From positions 434,001-498,000 of the forward strand of contig OZ242312.1 in NCBI GenBank assembly GCA_965207805.1: a stretch of 64,000 nucleotides of DNA. The letters are read 5' to 3'. The stretch's first letter is position 1; each line of letters starts with the position of its first letter. The position numbers were made by a program, and so were the translations under genes. Positions 8,831 to 17,594 of the stretch are shown in pieces. The notes beneath the pieces were generated by a model that searched no databases, was not told the DNA's origin, and worked only from the letters and a program-made list of their open reading frames with translations. The DNA comes from Palauibacter sp965207805 (GTDB lineage Bacteria; Gemmatimonadota; Gemmatimonadetes; Palauibacterales; Palauibacteraceae).

Positions 8831-9625
8831 CTACCTGCCGCGGTAGACGGGGGCGCGCTTCTCGGCGAAGGCCTCCAGGCCCTCGCGCCAGTCCTCGGAG
8901 GCCATGCAGGTGAAGAGCGCCTCGGCCTCGAGGCGCAGCGCCTCCTCGGGATCGACGGATTCCGCCCGGTCGAGCAGGCGTTTGGCGAGGCGCATGGAGA
9001 TCGGGGCGTTGCGGGCCAGCCGTCCGGCCAGATCGAGCGCGGCGGGGAGGACCTCTTCCGCGGGGAGCACTTCGTTCGCCAGGCCCCATGCGCCGGCCTC
9101 CTCCGGGGTGAAGTAGCGCCCGAGCAGGATCAGTTCGGCCGCGCGCGCGTGTCCGACGCGCCGGCGGAGCGTGTAGGCCGTGCCGCCGCCGATGAACGTT
9201 CCCAGCGCGACCTCCGGCATGCGCAGCTTCGCCTCCTCCGCCACGATGACGAAGTCGCACGAGAGGGCGAGTTCGCAGCCCGCCCCGATCGCGTGTCCGT
9301 TCACGGCCGCGACCACGGGCTGCGGCAACGTCTGGAGCGCGCGGAACACGCGTTGGCTCGTCTCGATGTAGGCGTGGCGCTCCGCCCGCGATGCCTCGTG
9401 ATCGCGGTGCGCCTTCAGGTCGGCGCCGGAGCAGAACCCCCGTCCCGTCCCCGTCACGATGACGACGCGCGTCTCGAAGTCCCCTCCGATGCGCGCGAGC
9501 TCGGCCTCCAGCGCCTCGTACATCGGGAGGCTCACGGCGTTGAGACGGCGGGGACGGTTGAGGCGGAGGATCCGGACGGGACCCTCCGCCTCGACCAGAA
9601 GCGGGACTTCTGCGGCGGCGCTCAG
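8831..9625 (-). CDS. Enoyl-CoA hydratase/isomerase family protein
   Basis: A 264-residue crotonase-fold protein. Diagnostic segments are RPRRLNAVS near residue 25, the oxyanion-hole pair FCSGADLKAH and HAIGAGCELALSCDF, and PEVALGTFIGGGTAYTLRR, which includes the region of the catalytic glutamates. It probably hydrates or isomerises enoyl-CoA esters in fatty-acid or amino-acid breakdown. The ORF stays open far upstream, but that part only shadows the S9 peptidase in another frame. No ATG fits. The most likely start is the CTG at 9625-9623, which overlaps the TGA stop of the upstream S9 peptidase gene as CTGA and suggests translational coupling. The start is therefore uncertain by some residues. 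Confidence 0.87.
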   Translation of the reverse strand: MSAAAEVPLLVEAEGPVRILRLNRPRRLNAVSLPMYEALEAELARIGGDFETRVVIVTGTGRGFCSGADLKAHRDHEASRAERHAYIETSQRVFRALQTLPQPVVAAVNGHAIGAGCELALSCDFVIVAEEAKLRMPEVALGTFIGGGTAYTLRRRVGHARAAELILLGRYFTPEEAGAWGLANEVLPAEEVLPAALDLAGRLARNAPISMRLAKRLLDRAESVDPEEALRLEAEALFTCMASEDWREGLEAFAEKRAPVYRGR

Positions 9626-12090
9626 CTTCCCGCGTCGTCCGTCGTGGTGACGGGCTTCGCCGGTTTCACGTGCATCTCGAGCCAGCGGTCGGTCTCCCAC
9701 AGGACGTGCAGGACCGACTCGCGCGCCGCGTAGCCGTGGCTCTCGGCCGGCAGGAAGACGAGCCGCGCCGTCGCGCCCAGCCCCTTGAGCGCCGCGTAGA
9801 AGCGACGCGACTGGATGGGGAAGGTGCCCGAGTTGTTGTCGTCCTCGCCGTGGATGATGAGGATGGGCTCGTTCACCTTGTCCGCGTGCATGAAGGGCGA
9901 CATGTACAGGTAGAGGTCCGGGTCCTCCCAGAAGAGCCGCTGCTCCCGCTGGAAGCCGAACGGCGTGAGCGTCCGGTTGTAGGCGCCGCTCCGCGCCACG
10001 CCGGCCCGGAAGATGTCGGAGTGGGCGAGCAGGTTGCCGGTCATGAAGGCGCCGTAGGAGTGTCCGCCGACGCCGACGCGGTCCGGATCCACGACCCCGC
10101 GCCGCACACCCTCGTCGACCGCCGCCCGGGCGTTCGCCACCAGTTGCTCGCGGAAAGTGTCGTTGGGCTCCGCGTCGCCCTCGCCGATGACCGGCATCGA
10201 CGCATTGTCGAGCACGGCGTAGCCCCGGGTCACGTACGGCACGGCGCCGCCATAGGGGATCCGCGTGAACTGGTAGGGCGAGTCGCGCCGCTGGCCCGCC
10301 GCCGCCGCGCTCTTGAACTCCGTCGGATAGGCCCACACGAAGGTCGGAAGCGGACCATCGCGCTCCTGGTCGTAGTCCGCCGGCAGGTAGAGCGTGGCCG
10401 AGAGCGGGATGCCGTCCCCGCGCTCGTACTGGATCGCCTCCTTGCGGATGCCGGCGAACTGCGGGTACGGGTGCGGGAATTCGGTCACCGCGCTGATCGT
10501 CCCCCGCTCGAGGTCGCGCAGGAAGTAGTTCGGCGGCTCGTCCACCGACTCGCGCCGTGTCATCAGCCGCCCGTCCTCGAGGAGCGTGACCACGCCCTCG
10601 TAGTACGGCGCCTCGGAGCGGAACAACTCCTCTTCCTCTCCCGTGTCGAGGTTGCGCTTTCTGAGGAAGGGACGGTTGCCTTCGGGCGAAGCGCCCTGCC
10701 CCGCCAGGTAGATCGAAGACCCCCCGTCGGCGGTCATGAGGACGCCTCGGCCGCGGTCGTTCGTCGTGAACATCGGGAAGCCCGGGTCGTTGTACCGGTC
10801 CTCCGTCTGAAGATCGAAGATCAGTTCCATCTCGCCCGGAGTGTCCGGATCGATCCGGTAGGTGCGCTGCTGGCGGGTGGAGAACCAGTTCTCGTTCACG
10901 AAGGCGAATCCCTCCTCCGCCCACATCACGCCGCCGTAGCGGAGCGGCAGGTCCGCGACCGCCACGGGCTCGCCGGAGAAGGGCGCCGCGTGCATGAACA
11001 CCCGGTCGCGGATGTCCGCCTCGGCGAGGGCGTCGCCGCCATCCTGCGCCTCCGTCCAATAGAGCGTCGCGTCCGCGTCGGAGCGCCACGAGATGGACCG
11101 CACGCCCGTCGGCACCGACCCGAACGACGTGGGCACGCCATCCTGGAGCGGGAGTTCCGCGACCTGGTGAACCACGTTCCCCTGCGCATCCCACACCTCG
11201 ATCGTGCGGGGGAAGCGGGAGGCCGGCACCTGGTACGAGTACGGCCGGTGCGTCGTCTGCACGAGCAGGTGCTCGCCATCCGGCGACGGCGAGGCGCCCG
11301 AGAAGATCGACGGATCGCCGACCATGGCCACCGATCCGTCGAGGCCGACGCGGGCCAACTGCGCCGTCGAGTAGTACTCGTAGAGCGCCTCATCGTGCTG
11401 GTCCTGCAGCAGGTCCTGATACGTCCGGGCGGGCGCCGCCTCCCCCGATGTCTCCTCGATCATGGGCGCCGTCGGCACCATCGGCTCGGTCGGCGCCGGG
11501 CCGCGGCCGGGCGGCGCCGCCATGGCGTAGAGGAAGTCGCCCTCCGGCGACCAGTTGAACGGGGCCCCGAAGCCCACGTTCACGAGATCGAGGTCCGACA
11601 GCCGCCGCGCCGCCGCGGAGGCGACGTCAAGTATCCAGAGCTGCACGGCCGAGTCGGTGTCGTGGGTGAACGCCACCGTGCTCCCGTTCGGCGACCAGCG
11701 CGTGTTTCGGATGCGCGGGTTCTCGGGCAGCCCGGTCACGGCGCGCTCTTCACCGTCGAGCGTGCGAAGTGCGAGACCGTTCGAGGGCCGCGCGCGGCTG
11801 GGACCGTTCGTGCGCGGGTTGATGCGCAGTCCGGCGATCCGCAGCTCCGGCGACGCCACCTCGGCGATCGACGGCAGGCTGGGCCGCATCGTGAGCAGCA
11901 TCACCGACTCGTCGGGACTCAGACTGATCCCCGGCGTCGTCGGGGCGTCGACGAGCGCGGCGAGTTCGGCGGCCGGCGTCTGGTATCCGTCCGCACCCTC
12001 CTGAGCGGCGACATCCGTCGCGGCCGCGGCGAGGAGGAACGCGAAGGAGAGGGAGAATCGAAGGATTCGAGGGCTGTAATCGTGTCGCAT
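9622..12090 (-). CDS. Exported S9 family prolyl oligopeptidase-like serine peptidase
   Basis: ATG 12090 was chosen: GGAG lies about 9 bases upstream and a clear signal peptide follows (FSLSFAFLLAAAATDVAAQE). The product has 822 residues. An N-terminal propeller region (TRWSPNGSTVAF, FNWSPEGDFLYAM, PSPDGEHLLVQT) is followed by a C-terminal alpha/beta hydrolase domain with the nucleophile in GVGGHSYGAFM, an acid residue in IHGEDDNNSG and His in PAESHGYAARE. It would hydrolyse oligopeptides outside the cytoplasm, like the S9 enzyme at the left edge. It is divergent from the exported amidohydrolase gene across ~250 bases. Its stop overlaps the likely start of the enoyl-CoA hydratase. Confidence 0.94.
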   Translation of the reverse strand: MRHDYSPRILRFSLSFAFLLAAAATDVAAQEGADGYQTPAAELAALVDAPTTPGISLSPDESVMLLTMRPSLPSIAEVASPELRIAGLRINPRTNGPSRARPSNGLALRTLDGEERAVTGLPENPRIRNTRWSPNGSTVAFTHDTDSAVQLWILDVASAAARRLSDLDLVNVGFGAPFNWSPEGDFLYAMAAPPGRGPAPTEPMVPTAPMIEETSGEAAPARTYQDLLQDQHDEALYEYYSTAQLARVGLDGSVAMVGDPSIFSGASPSPDGEHLLVQTTHRPYSYQVPASRFPRTIEVWDAQGNVVHQVAELPLQDGVPTSFGSVPTGVRSISWRSDADATLYWTEAQDGGDALAEADIRDRVFMHAAPFSGEPVAVADLPLRYGGVMWAEEGFAFVNENWFSTRQQRTYRIDPDTPGEMELIFDLQTEDRYNDPGFPMFTTNDRGRGVLMTADGGSSIYLAGQGASPEGNRPFLRKRNLDTGEEEELFRSEAPYYEGVVTLLEDGRLMTRRESVDEPPNYFLRDLERGTISAVTEFPHPYPQFAGIRKEAIQYERGDGIPLSATLYLPADYDQERDGPLPTFVWAYPTEFKSAAAAGQRRDSPYQFTRIPYGGAVPYVTRGYAVLDNASMPVIGEGDAEPNDTFREQLVANARAAVDEGVRRGVVDPDRVGVGGHSYGAFMTGNLLAHSDIFRAGVARSGAYNRTLTPFGFQREQRLFWEDPDLYLYMSPFMHADKVNEPILIIHGEDDNNSGTFPIQSRRFYAALKGLGATARLVFLPAESHGYAARESVLHVLWETDRWLEMHVKPAKPVTTTDDAGS

Positions 12091-12339
12091 TTTACGGGCT
12101 CCAGCTGATGACCGAGGTCCCCTGAACCGGTGATCGGGACCACTTGGTGTCGTGTCCCGGAAAAAGTCCGAACCGCCCATGGCGCACGCAAGACGCGGCC
12201 GGAAGAGTAGCGACGTGACCGGTCGGACGTTCCCGCGGAAACGGCCGGAGGTCTGCCCACCCGCCATTGCCCGTCGACGGATTCGCGCCGCACGTTTATT
12301 CGGCCGAATCGATCCAGAGCAGCCAAGGCAGAGGAGGAC

Positions 12340-13743
12340 ATGATGGTTTCCGCCCGCCGCTCAGCCCGGATGACCGGGGTTCTCGCGCTCGCGGCCTTCG
12401 CCGCGCTCCTCATGGTTCCGCCCGCCGCCGCCCAGGACGGGACGATCGCGCTGGTCGGAGGCCAGCTGCTGGACGGCTACGAGGTGCCTCCGATCCATCA
12501 TGCGGCCGTCGTCATCGAGGGGAACCGGATCGTCGCCGTGGGGCCCGCGGCCGAGATCGAGATCCCGCCCGACGCCGAGGTCATCGATACGCGGGGCAAG
12601 ACGATGATGCCCGGGATGGTCGACGCGCACGTGCACATCATGATTCTCGGACACGGCGACTACAGCCAGTGGTTCCCGTGGTTCGAGGGGAACGACGACC
12701 TCGTGTACGAGACGTCCGCCAAGCAGCTGCTCGCGGCCGGTGTGACCGCGGGGGTCGACCTCGCGGCGCCGATGTCCAGCCTCGCTTTCCGGGATCGGGT
12801 GAACCGCAACGAAGTCCCCGGTCCGCGGCTCCTCGCAAGCGGCCCCTGGGTCACGCGCTATGCCTGGGGCTTCCTTCCCGCCGAGCTCCGCGTCCTGCAC
12901 CGCACGCCCGAAGAAGCGGCCGAGCGGACGCAGATGCTGATCGACGCCGGAGTGGACGTGATCAAGACGTGGATCGGCACGACCGAGGAGGACATGCGGG
13001 CGATCAAGGCGGTGGCGGGTCCGGCGGGCGTCCCCATCCACTGTCACGTCTACGCGGAAGAGGTCGTGTGGGGGGCGATCCGAGGCGGTTGCGACGTGCT
13101 CCAGCACGCTGGCTCGGGCGGCAGCGTTCCCCCCTACTCGCAGGAACTCGTCGACCACATCGCGATGGAGGGGATCCCGGTCGTACAGACGATTTCGCAC
13201 CGGATCTGGATCTACCCCGCCACGGTCGAGTTCCCGGAACGGCTCTGGGACCCCGATATCATCAACAGCTTCCCCGAGCCGATCCGGGAGCAGGTGCTGA
13301 GTTCCTACACGAAGGACGACTTCTGGCGGAAATCCTACTTCCGCACCACGCCGCGCCAGATCCGGAACAGCGAGTGGGCGGGGCGCCAGTTCATCGATGC
13401 GGACGCCGTCATGGCGATGGGCACGGATACCGGCTCGCCCCTCAACTTCCACGCGGAATCGGCGTGGCGTGAGGTGTCGGCATTCGTCGACATGGGGATG
13501 ACGGAGATCGAGGCAATTTCGGCGGCCACCAAGGTCTCGGCGGAGGTCCTCGGGCTCAGCGAGACGGGGACGATCGAGCCCGGCAAGCTCGCGGACATCA
13601 TCGTCGTGGACGGCAACCCGCTGTTCGACATCAACGTGCTCGGCTACGTAACCGACGTGATCAAGGACGGGATCATCTACAAGCGCGACGGCGTCCCGGT
13701 GTGGGAGATGGAGAGCGCGCGGACCAGCACGAGCGGGCGGTGA
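12340..13743 (+). CDS. Exported amidohydrolase family protein
   Basis: The start ATG 12340 (or 12343) follows a GAGGAGGAC ribosome site. The 467-residue product starts with a signal peptide (LALAAFAALLMVPPAAAQD). It then shows the amidohydrolase metal motif VDAHVHIM and an IHCHVYAEE histidine region. The SETGTIEPGKLADIIVVDGNP C-terminus, where the composite beta-domain closes, is typical of imidazolonepropionase/prolidase-like amidohydrolases. These are periplasmic metal-dependent hydrolases, often acting on dipeptides or cyclic amides; the true substrate is not visible. It shares one base with the following deacylase gene (TGATG), so the two form an operon. Confidence 0.92.
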   Translation: MMVSARRSARMTGVLALAAFAALLMVPPAAAQDGTIALVGGQLLDGYEVPPIHHAAVVIEGNRIVAVGPAAEIEIPPDAEVIDTRGKTMMPGMVDAHVHIMILGHGDYSQWFPWFEGNDDLVYETSAKQLLAAGVTAGVDLAAPMSSLAFRDRVNRNEVPGPRLLASGPWVTRYAWGFLPAELRVLHRTPEEAAERTQMLIDAGVDVIKTWIGTTEEDMRAIKAVAGPAGVPIHCHVYAEEVVWGAIRGGCDVLQHAGSGGSVPPYSQELVDHIAMEGIPVVQTISHRIWIYPATVEFPERLWDPDIINSFPEPIREQVLSSYTKDDFWRKSYFRTTPRQIRNSEWAGRQFIDADAVMAMGTDTGSPLNFHAESAWREVSAFVDMGMTEIEAISAATKVSAEVLGLSETGTIEPGKLADIIVVDGNPLFDINVLGYVTDVIKDGIIYKRDGVPVWEMESARTSTSGR

Positions 13744-15398
13744 TGCGCCGGACCCTTCCGCGGCCGGCGCCGGGACTTGTCGCCGCGCTGGTCCTCACCG
13801 CGTGCGGCGTGGTTCCGGAGTCGGCGGACGACGGCGCGACGATCCGCACCGGCGGCGCTCCGTACGACCTCGTGATCGTCGGTGGAACGGTCGTCGATGG
13901 CACCGGCGCCGACCGCTTCACCGCCGACGTGGCAATCCACGACGGCCGCGTGGTCGAGGTTGCGCGCGACGGCGGGCTCTCCGGGCAGGGGGCCGAGGAG
14001 ATCGACGCCTCCGGCCTCATCGTCTCCCCGGGGTTCGTCGACCACCACAACCACGTCCAGAACCAGGTCCACCGGCGACCGCTGGCCGAGAACTTCATTC
14101 GCCAGGGCATCACGACCATCCTTCCCTCGCTTCACAGCGGCGACCAGCCGTACCCGCTGCGCGACTACATGGAGGATCTCGAGGTCGCCCCCAACATCGG
14201 CTTCTTCGCGGGACACACCTGGACCCGCGAGCAGGTGCTCGGGATGGACGACCGCGCGCCGACGCCGGAGGAACTCGACGAGATGCGCGACCTCGTGCGC
14301 GAGGCGATGGAGGACGGCGCGCTCGGGCTCGCGACCGGACTCCTCTACGTCCCGGCGAACTACGCGGAGACCGAGGAGGTCATCGAGCTGGCGAAGGTCG
14401 CGGCGGAATACGGCGGCATCTACTACACCCACATGCGGGACGAGGCGCGCGGGTTGCTGCCGGCCGTGCGCGAGGCGATCCGCATCGGCGCCGAGGGCGG
14501 GTTGCCCGTCCACATCAACCACTTCAAGGCGATGGGGGTGGATAGCTGGGGGAAGACGGTTCAGTCGCTCGCGCTCGTCGACTCCGCGCGCGCCGCGGGC
14601 ATCGACGTAAAGGTCGACGTCTACCCATACACGGCGGGAAGCACGGGCTCCGGCGTGCTCTTCCCGCAGTGGGTGCTGGCGGGCGGCATCGACTCGTTCC
14701 GGGTCCGCGTCACGGACCCCGAGACGCGGGCGCGGATGGAGCCGGAGATCAAGGAGTGGATGCGCCGCGACTGGACGGGTGGAGACCTCTCACGCATCCA
14801 GTTCCGCACGCTCCGCGCCTTCCCCGAATACAACGGGAGGCGGATGTCGGAGCTCGCCGCGGACCGGGGGCTCCCGAACAACGACGCCACCGGCGTCCAA
14901 CTCGCGATCGAACTCCAGTTGGCGGGCGGGTTCAGCGCCATCTACCACTTCATGGACGAGGCGGACGTCATCCGCATCATGCGGCACCCGCAGGCGATGT
15001 TCGAGACGGACGGCGACCCGGTCGGCTACGGGCTCGGCTTCCCACACCCGCGGAGCTACGGAACGTTTCCCCGCATCCTCGGGCGCTACGTGCGGGAGAT
15101 GGGCGTGCTCACGCTGGAGGAGGCGATCCGGAAGATGACCTCGATGTCGACGGACGAAATCGGCCAGTCCGAGCGCGGCCGGATCGCGCCCGGCATGTGG
15201 GCGGACATCACCGTCTTCGATGCCGACCGCATCATCGACCAAGCCGACTACGTGGACCCGCACCGCTACCCGGTCGGCATCCACCACGTGATCGTGAACG
15301 GCGTCCCCGTCATCCTCGACGGCTCCGTCACGGGCGCGAAGCCGGGCCAGGTGCTGAAGGGCCCTGCCCGCCACCTTACGGAAACGCGCGGGGAGTAG
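13743..15398 (+). CDS. Lipoprotein N-acyl-D-amino-acid deacylase-type amidohydrolase
   Basis: ATG 13743 overlaps the upstream TGA by one base (translational coupling). The 551-residue product begins with a lipoprotein signal (LVALVLTACG-like, lipobox LTAC). The enzyme domain shows GFVDHHNHVQNQV, GALGLATGLLYVP, YYTHMRDEA and HINHFKAMG. Near the C-terminus are ERGRIAPGMWADITVFD and ARHLTETRGE. These match the D-aminoacylase / N-acyl-D-amino-acid deacylase branch of the amidohydrolases, zinc enzymes that release free D-amino acids. The HxH of the metal site appears as HHNH. With the upstream amidohydrolase and the divergent S9 peptidase it forms a surface peptide-scavenging locus. Specificity is inferred. 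Confidence 0.92.
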   Translation: MRRTLPRPAPGLVAALVLTACGVVPESADDGATIRTGGAPYDLVIVGGTVVDGTGADRFTADVAIHDGRVVEVARDGGLSGQGAEEIDASGLIVSPGFVDHHNHVQNQVHRRPLAENFIRQGITTILPSLHSGDQPYPLRDYMEDLEVAPNIGFFAGHTWTREQVLGMDDRAPTPEELDEMRDLVREAMEDGALGLATGLLYVPANYAETEEVIELAKVAAEYGGIYYTHMRDEARGLLPAVREAIRIGAEGGLPVHINHFKAMGVDSWGKTVQSLALVDSARAAGIDVKVDVYPYTAGSTGSGVLFPQWVLAGGIDSFRVRVTDPETRARMEPEIKEWMRRDWTGGDLSRIQFRTLRAFPEYNGRRMSELAADRGLPNNDATGVQLAIELQLAGGFSAIYHFMDEADVIRIMRHPQAMFETDGDPVGYGLGFPHPRSYGTFPRILGRYVREMGVLTLEEAIRKMTSMSTDEIGQSERGRIAPGMWADITVFDADRIIDQADYVDPHRYPVGIHHVIVNGVPVILDGSVTGAKPGQVLKGPARHLTETRGE

Positions 15399-15406
15399 GG
15401 CGTTGA

Positions 15407-15443
15407 GGGTAGGGCGCCGCCGGCAGGAAAGCGGCGGCTACCC
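15407..15443. terminator. Large imperfect hairpin between convergent genes
   Basis: GGGTAG (15407-15412) pairs with CTACCC (15438-15443), and an inner CCGCCG pairs with CGGCGG, with a short bulge. The structure lies between the deacylase stop and the ferritin stop, and the ferritin TAG is inside the right arm. A shared bidirectional terminator is likely, though no strong T-run is seen. Confidence 0.5.
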
Positions 15444-15953
15444 GGCCGAGTCGGCCTCCGGGTCGCCCGTCCGCTGGCCCAGTTCGGTCTCGAGCATGAG
15501 CAGGGCCGACTTGTCGTCGCCCGCGAGCCGCAGCCGGTCGACGATGTCGGAGATCGTCTTCTCCTCCTCGACCTGTTCGTTGACGAACCACTGCAGCATG
15601 ACCTGGGCCGCATAGTCGGCCTCGTCCATCGCGAGGCGATAGAGGTCGCCGATCATCCCGGACACCTTCCGCTCGTGCCCCAACGCCGTCTCGAACACCT
15701 CGAGCGGCGAACCGAACTCGGAAGGCGGGGCGTCGATCGCCCCGAGCGAGACCTGTCCCTCGCGGTCGTGCACGAAGTCGAAGATGCGGAGTGCGTGCTC
15801 CCGCTCCTCCTCCGCCTGCGCGCGCATCCAGCGCGCGAAGCCCGGAAGGCCTTCGCCCTCGAAGTGCGCGCACATGGAAAGGTAGACCTGGCTCGCGTAC
15901 AGCTCCTGCGTGATCTGCCCGTTGAGCGCCGCCTGCATCCTGGTGCCGATCAT
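15438..15953 (-). CDS. ftnA: Non-haem ferritin
   Basis: A 171-residue ferritin, normal length for the bacterial non-haem type. Ferroxidase-site residues are visible: Glu in TQELYASQVYL, the E..REHA motif in AEEEREHALRIFDF, and Glu plus Gln in WFVNEQVEEE. The protein forms a 24-subunit cage that oxidises Fe(II) and stores Fe(III) in the cytoplasm. ATG 15953 has GAGGAG about 10 bases upstream. The longer ORF extending to 18677 on this strand is a shadow of glycyl-tRNA synthetase and the M3-like peptidase. It is divergent from the synthetase gene across ~250 bases. Confidence 0.95.
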   Translation of the reverse strand: MIGTRMQAALNGQITQELYASQVYLSMCAHFEGEGLPGFARWMRAQAEEEREHALRIFDFVHDREGQVSLGAIDAPPSEFGSPLEVFETALGHERKVSGMIGDLYRLAMDEADYAAQVMLQWFVNEQVEEEKTISDIVDRLRLAGDDKSALLMLETELGQRTGDPEADSAG

Positions 15954-16202
15954 CTTGTCCGCCCGCTCCTCTCGTCTCGTCTGGGACTGCGCGCCGCGGC
16001 GGGGATATGCGCCCCACCCGCGCGGGTCCAAATCTCGTTTCCCGCGTACCGGATCGCCAGCGACAAATGGTTGCTCCTCTTTGCCGGCGGCGGCTATCGT
16101 TGCCGCGCTCGCGGCCGGAGTCCCTGCCACAATGTCCGAGGCTCCGGTGATTCCAGCCGATTCCGCCGCCGCGTCCAGCGCGAGCGGCTGTCGAAGATAT
16201 CC

Positions 16203-17579
16203 ATGACCGACAACATGAACACGGATTCCGCCGCCGACTCGGGCCATCCGCCCGGCTTGATGGACAAGCTCGTGTCCCTCGCCAAGCGGCGCGGGTTCAT
16301 CTTCCAGTCCTCCGAGATCTACGGCGGCGTCGGGTCCGTCTACGACTACGGCCCGCTCGGCATCGAGTTGAAGAACCGCATCCAGGATCTGTGGTGGCGC
16401 GAGATGGTCTACCGCCACCCGAACATCGTGGGGCTCGACGCGGGGATCCTCATGAACCCCGAGGTGTGGGTCGCCAGCGGGCACGTCGGCGCCTTCACGG
16501 ACCCGCTCGTCGAGTGCCGGAGCTGCCACCGCCGCTTCCGCGCGGACGACCTCCCGCAACTGCAGGCGGGCGAACCCGAAGCCCAGCAGTGCGGGGTGTG
16601 CGGAACCACCGGCCAGTGGACCGATCCCCGCCAGTTCAACCTCATGTTCAAGACGTTCATGGGGGTAGTGGAGGACGAGGCCTCGACGGTCTACCTGCGG
16701 CCGGAGACGGCGCAGGGGATCTTCGTCAACTTCCGGAACGTGCAGGAATCCGTGCGCCAGAAGGTCCCGTTTGGCATCGCGCAGGTGGGGAAGGCGTTTC
16801 GGAACGAGATCACGCCCGGGAACTTCATCTTCCGCACGCGTGAGTTCGAGCAGATGGAGATGCAGTTCTTCGTCGCGCCGGGGACGGAGGACGAGTGGTT
16901 CGAGATGTGGAAGGAACGCCGCATGGCGTGGGTCGAGACGCTGGGCATCCGTTCGGAGCGGCTGCGCTTCCACCGGCACGGGCCGGACGAACTCGCGCAC
17001 TACTGCAAGGATGCGTCGGACATCCAGTACCGGTTCCCGTTCGGGTGGCAGGAGTTCGAGGGAATCCACAACCGGACGGACTACGACCTCGGGCGTCACC
17101 AGCAGCACTCGGGGAAGAAGCTGGAGTACTTCGACCAGCCGGCGAACCGGAAGTACGTGCCGTACGTGATCGAGACCTCCGCGGGACTCAGCCGCACCCT
17201 CCTCGTCGTGCTCGCCGATGCCTACGACGAGGAGGAGGTCGGGGGCCAGAAGCGCGTCGTGCTGCGGCTCAAGCCCGCGCTGGCGCCCTTCCACGCGGCG
17301 GTCTTCCCGCTCGTGAAGAAGGACGGGATGCCGGAGATCGCCGACAGGCTGGCGGACGATCTGCGTGGCACGTTCAACGTGTTCCACGACATCGCGGGGT
17401 CGATCGGCCGGCGATACCGGCGGCAGGACGAAGCGGGAACGCCGTTCTGTCTGACGATCGACGGCCAGACGCTCGAGGATGAGACGTGCACGGTGCGCGA
17501 TCGGGATTCGCTCGAGCAGACGCGCGTGCCGCTGTCGGGCGTCGCGGCGTGGCTCGGCGCCGCGATCGGCGGCGCCTGA
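16203..17579 (+). CDS. glyS: Glycine--tRNA ligase (single-chain type)
   Basis: A 458-residue class II aminoacyl-tRNA synthetase of the alpha-2 type, which charges tRNA-Gly. Class II signatures are seen: YDYGPLGIELKNRI near the N-terminus, RPETAQGIFVNF, motif 2 FRNEITPGNFIFRTREFEQ and motif 3 near SAGLSRTLLVVL. The C-terminal anticodon-binding domain contains GRRYRRQDEAGTPFCLTID. A zinc-finger-like insertion CRSCHRRF...CGVC is present. The ATG at 16203 is taken because the ORF upstream of it is not conserved synthetase sequence; ATG 16215 is also possible. The M3-like peptidase gene follows 15 bases later. Confidence 0.96.
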   Translation: MTDNMNTDSAADSGHPPGLMDKLVSLAKRRGFIFQSSEIYGGVGSVYDYGPLGIELKNRIQDLWWREMVYRHPNIVGLDAGILMNPEVWVASGHVGAFTDPLVECRSCHRRFRADDLPQLQAGEPEAQQCGVCGTTGQWTDPRQFNLMFKTFMGVVEDEASTVYLRPETAQGIFVNFRNVQESVRQKVPFGIAQVGKAFRNEITPGNFIFRTREFEQMEMQFFVAPGTEDEWFEMWKERRMAWVETLGIRSERLRFHRHGPDELAHYCKDASDIQYRFPFGWQEFEGIHNRTDYDLGRHQQHSGKKLEYFDQPANRKYVPYVIETSAGLSRTLLVVLADAYDEEEVGGQKRVVLRLKPALAPFHAAVFPLVKKDGMPEIADRLADDLRGTFNVFHDIAGSIGRRYRRQDEAGTPFCLTIDGQTLEDETCTVRDRDSLEQTRVPLSGVAAWLGAAIGGA

Positions 17580-17594
17580 CCGGGCGGGCCGCGC

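Noticed and set aside
8831..11194. A 787-residue minus-strand ORF
   Set aside because: Only its end (8831-9625) is enoyl-CoA hydratase; the rest is a shadow frame of the S9 peptidase with Arg/Gly-rich low-complexity translation.
9670..12108. An 812-residue plus-strand ORF
   Set aside because: Its translation is Arg/His/Val-rich and antisense to the S9 peptidase; it is a GC-driven shadow.
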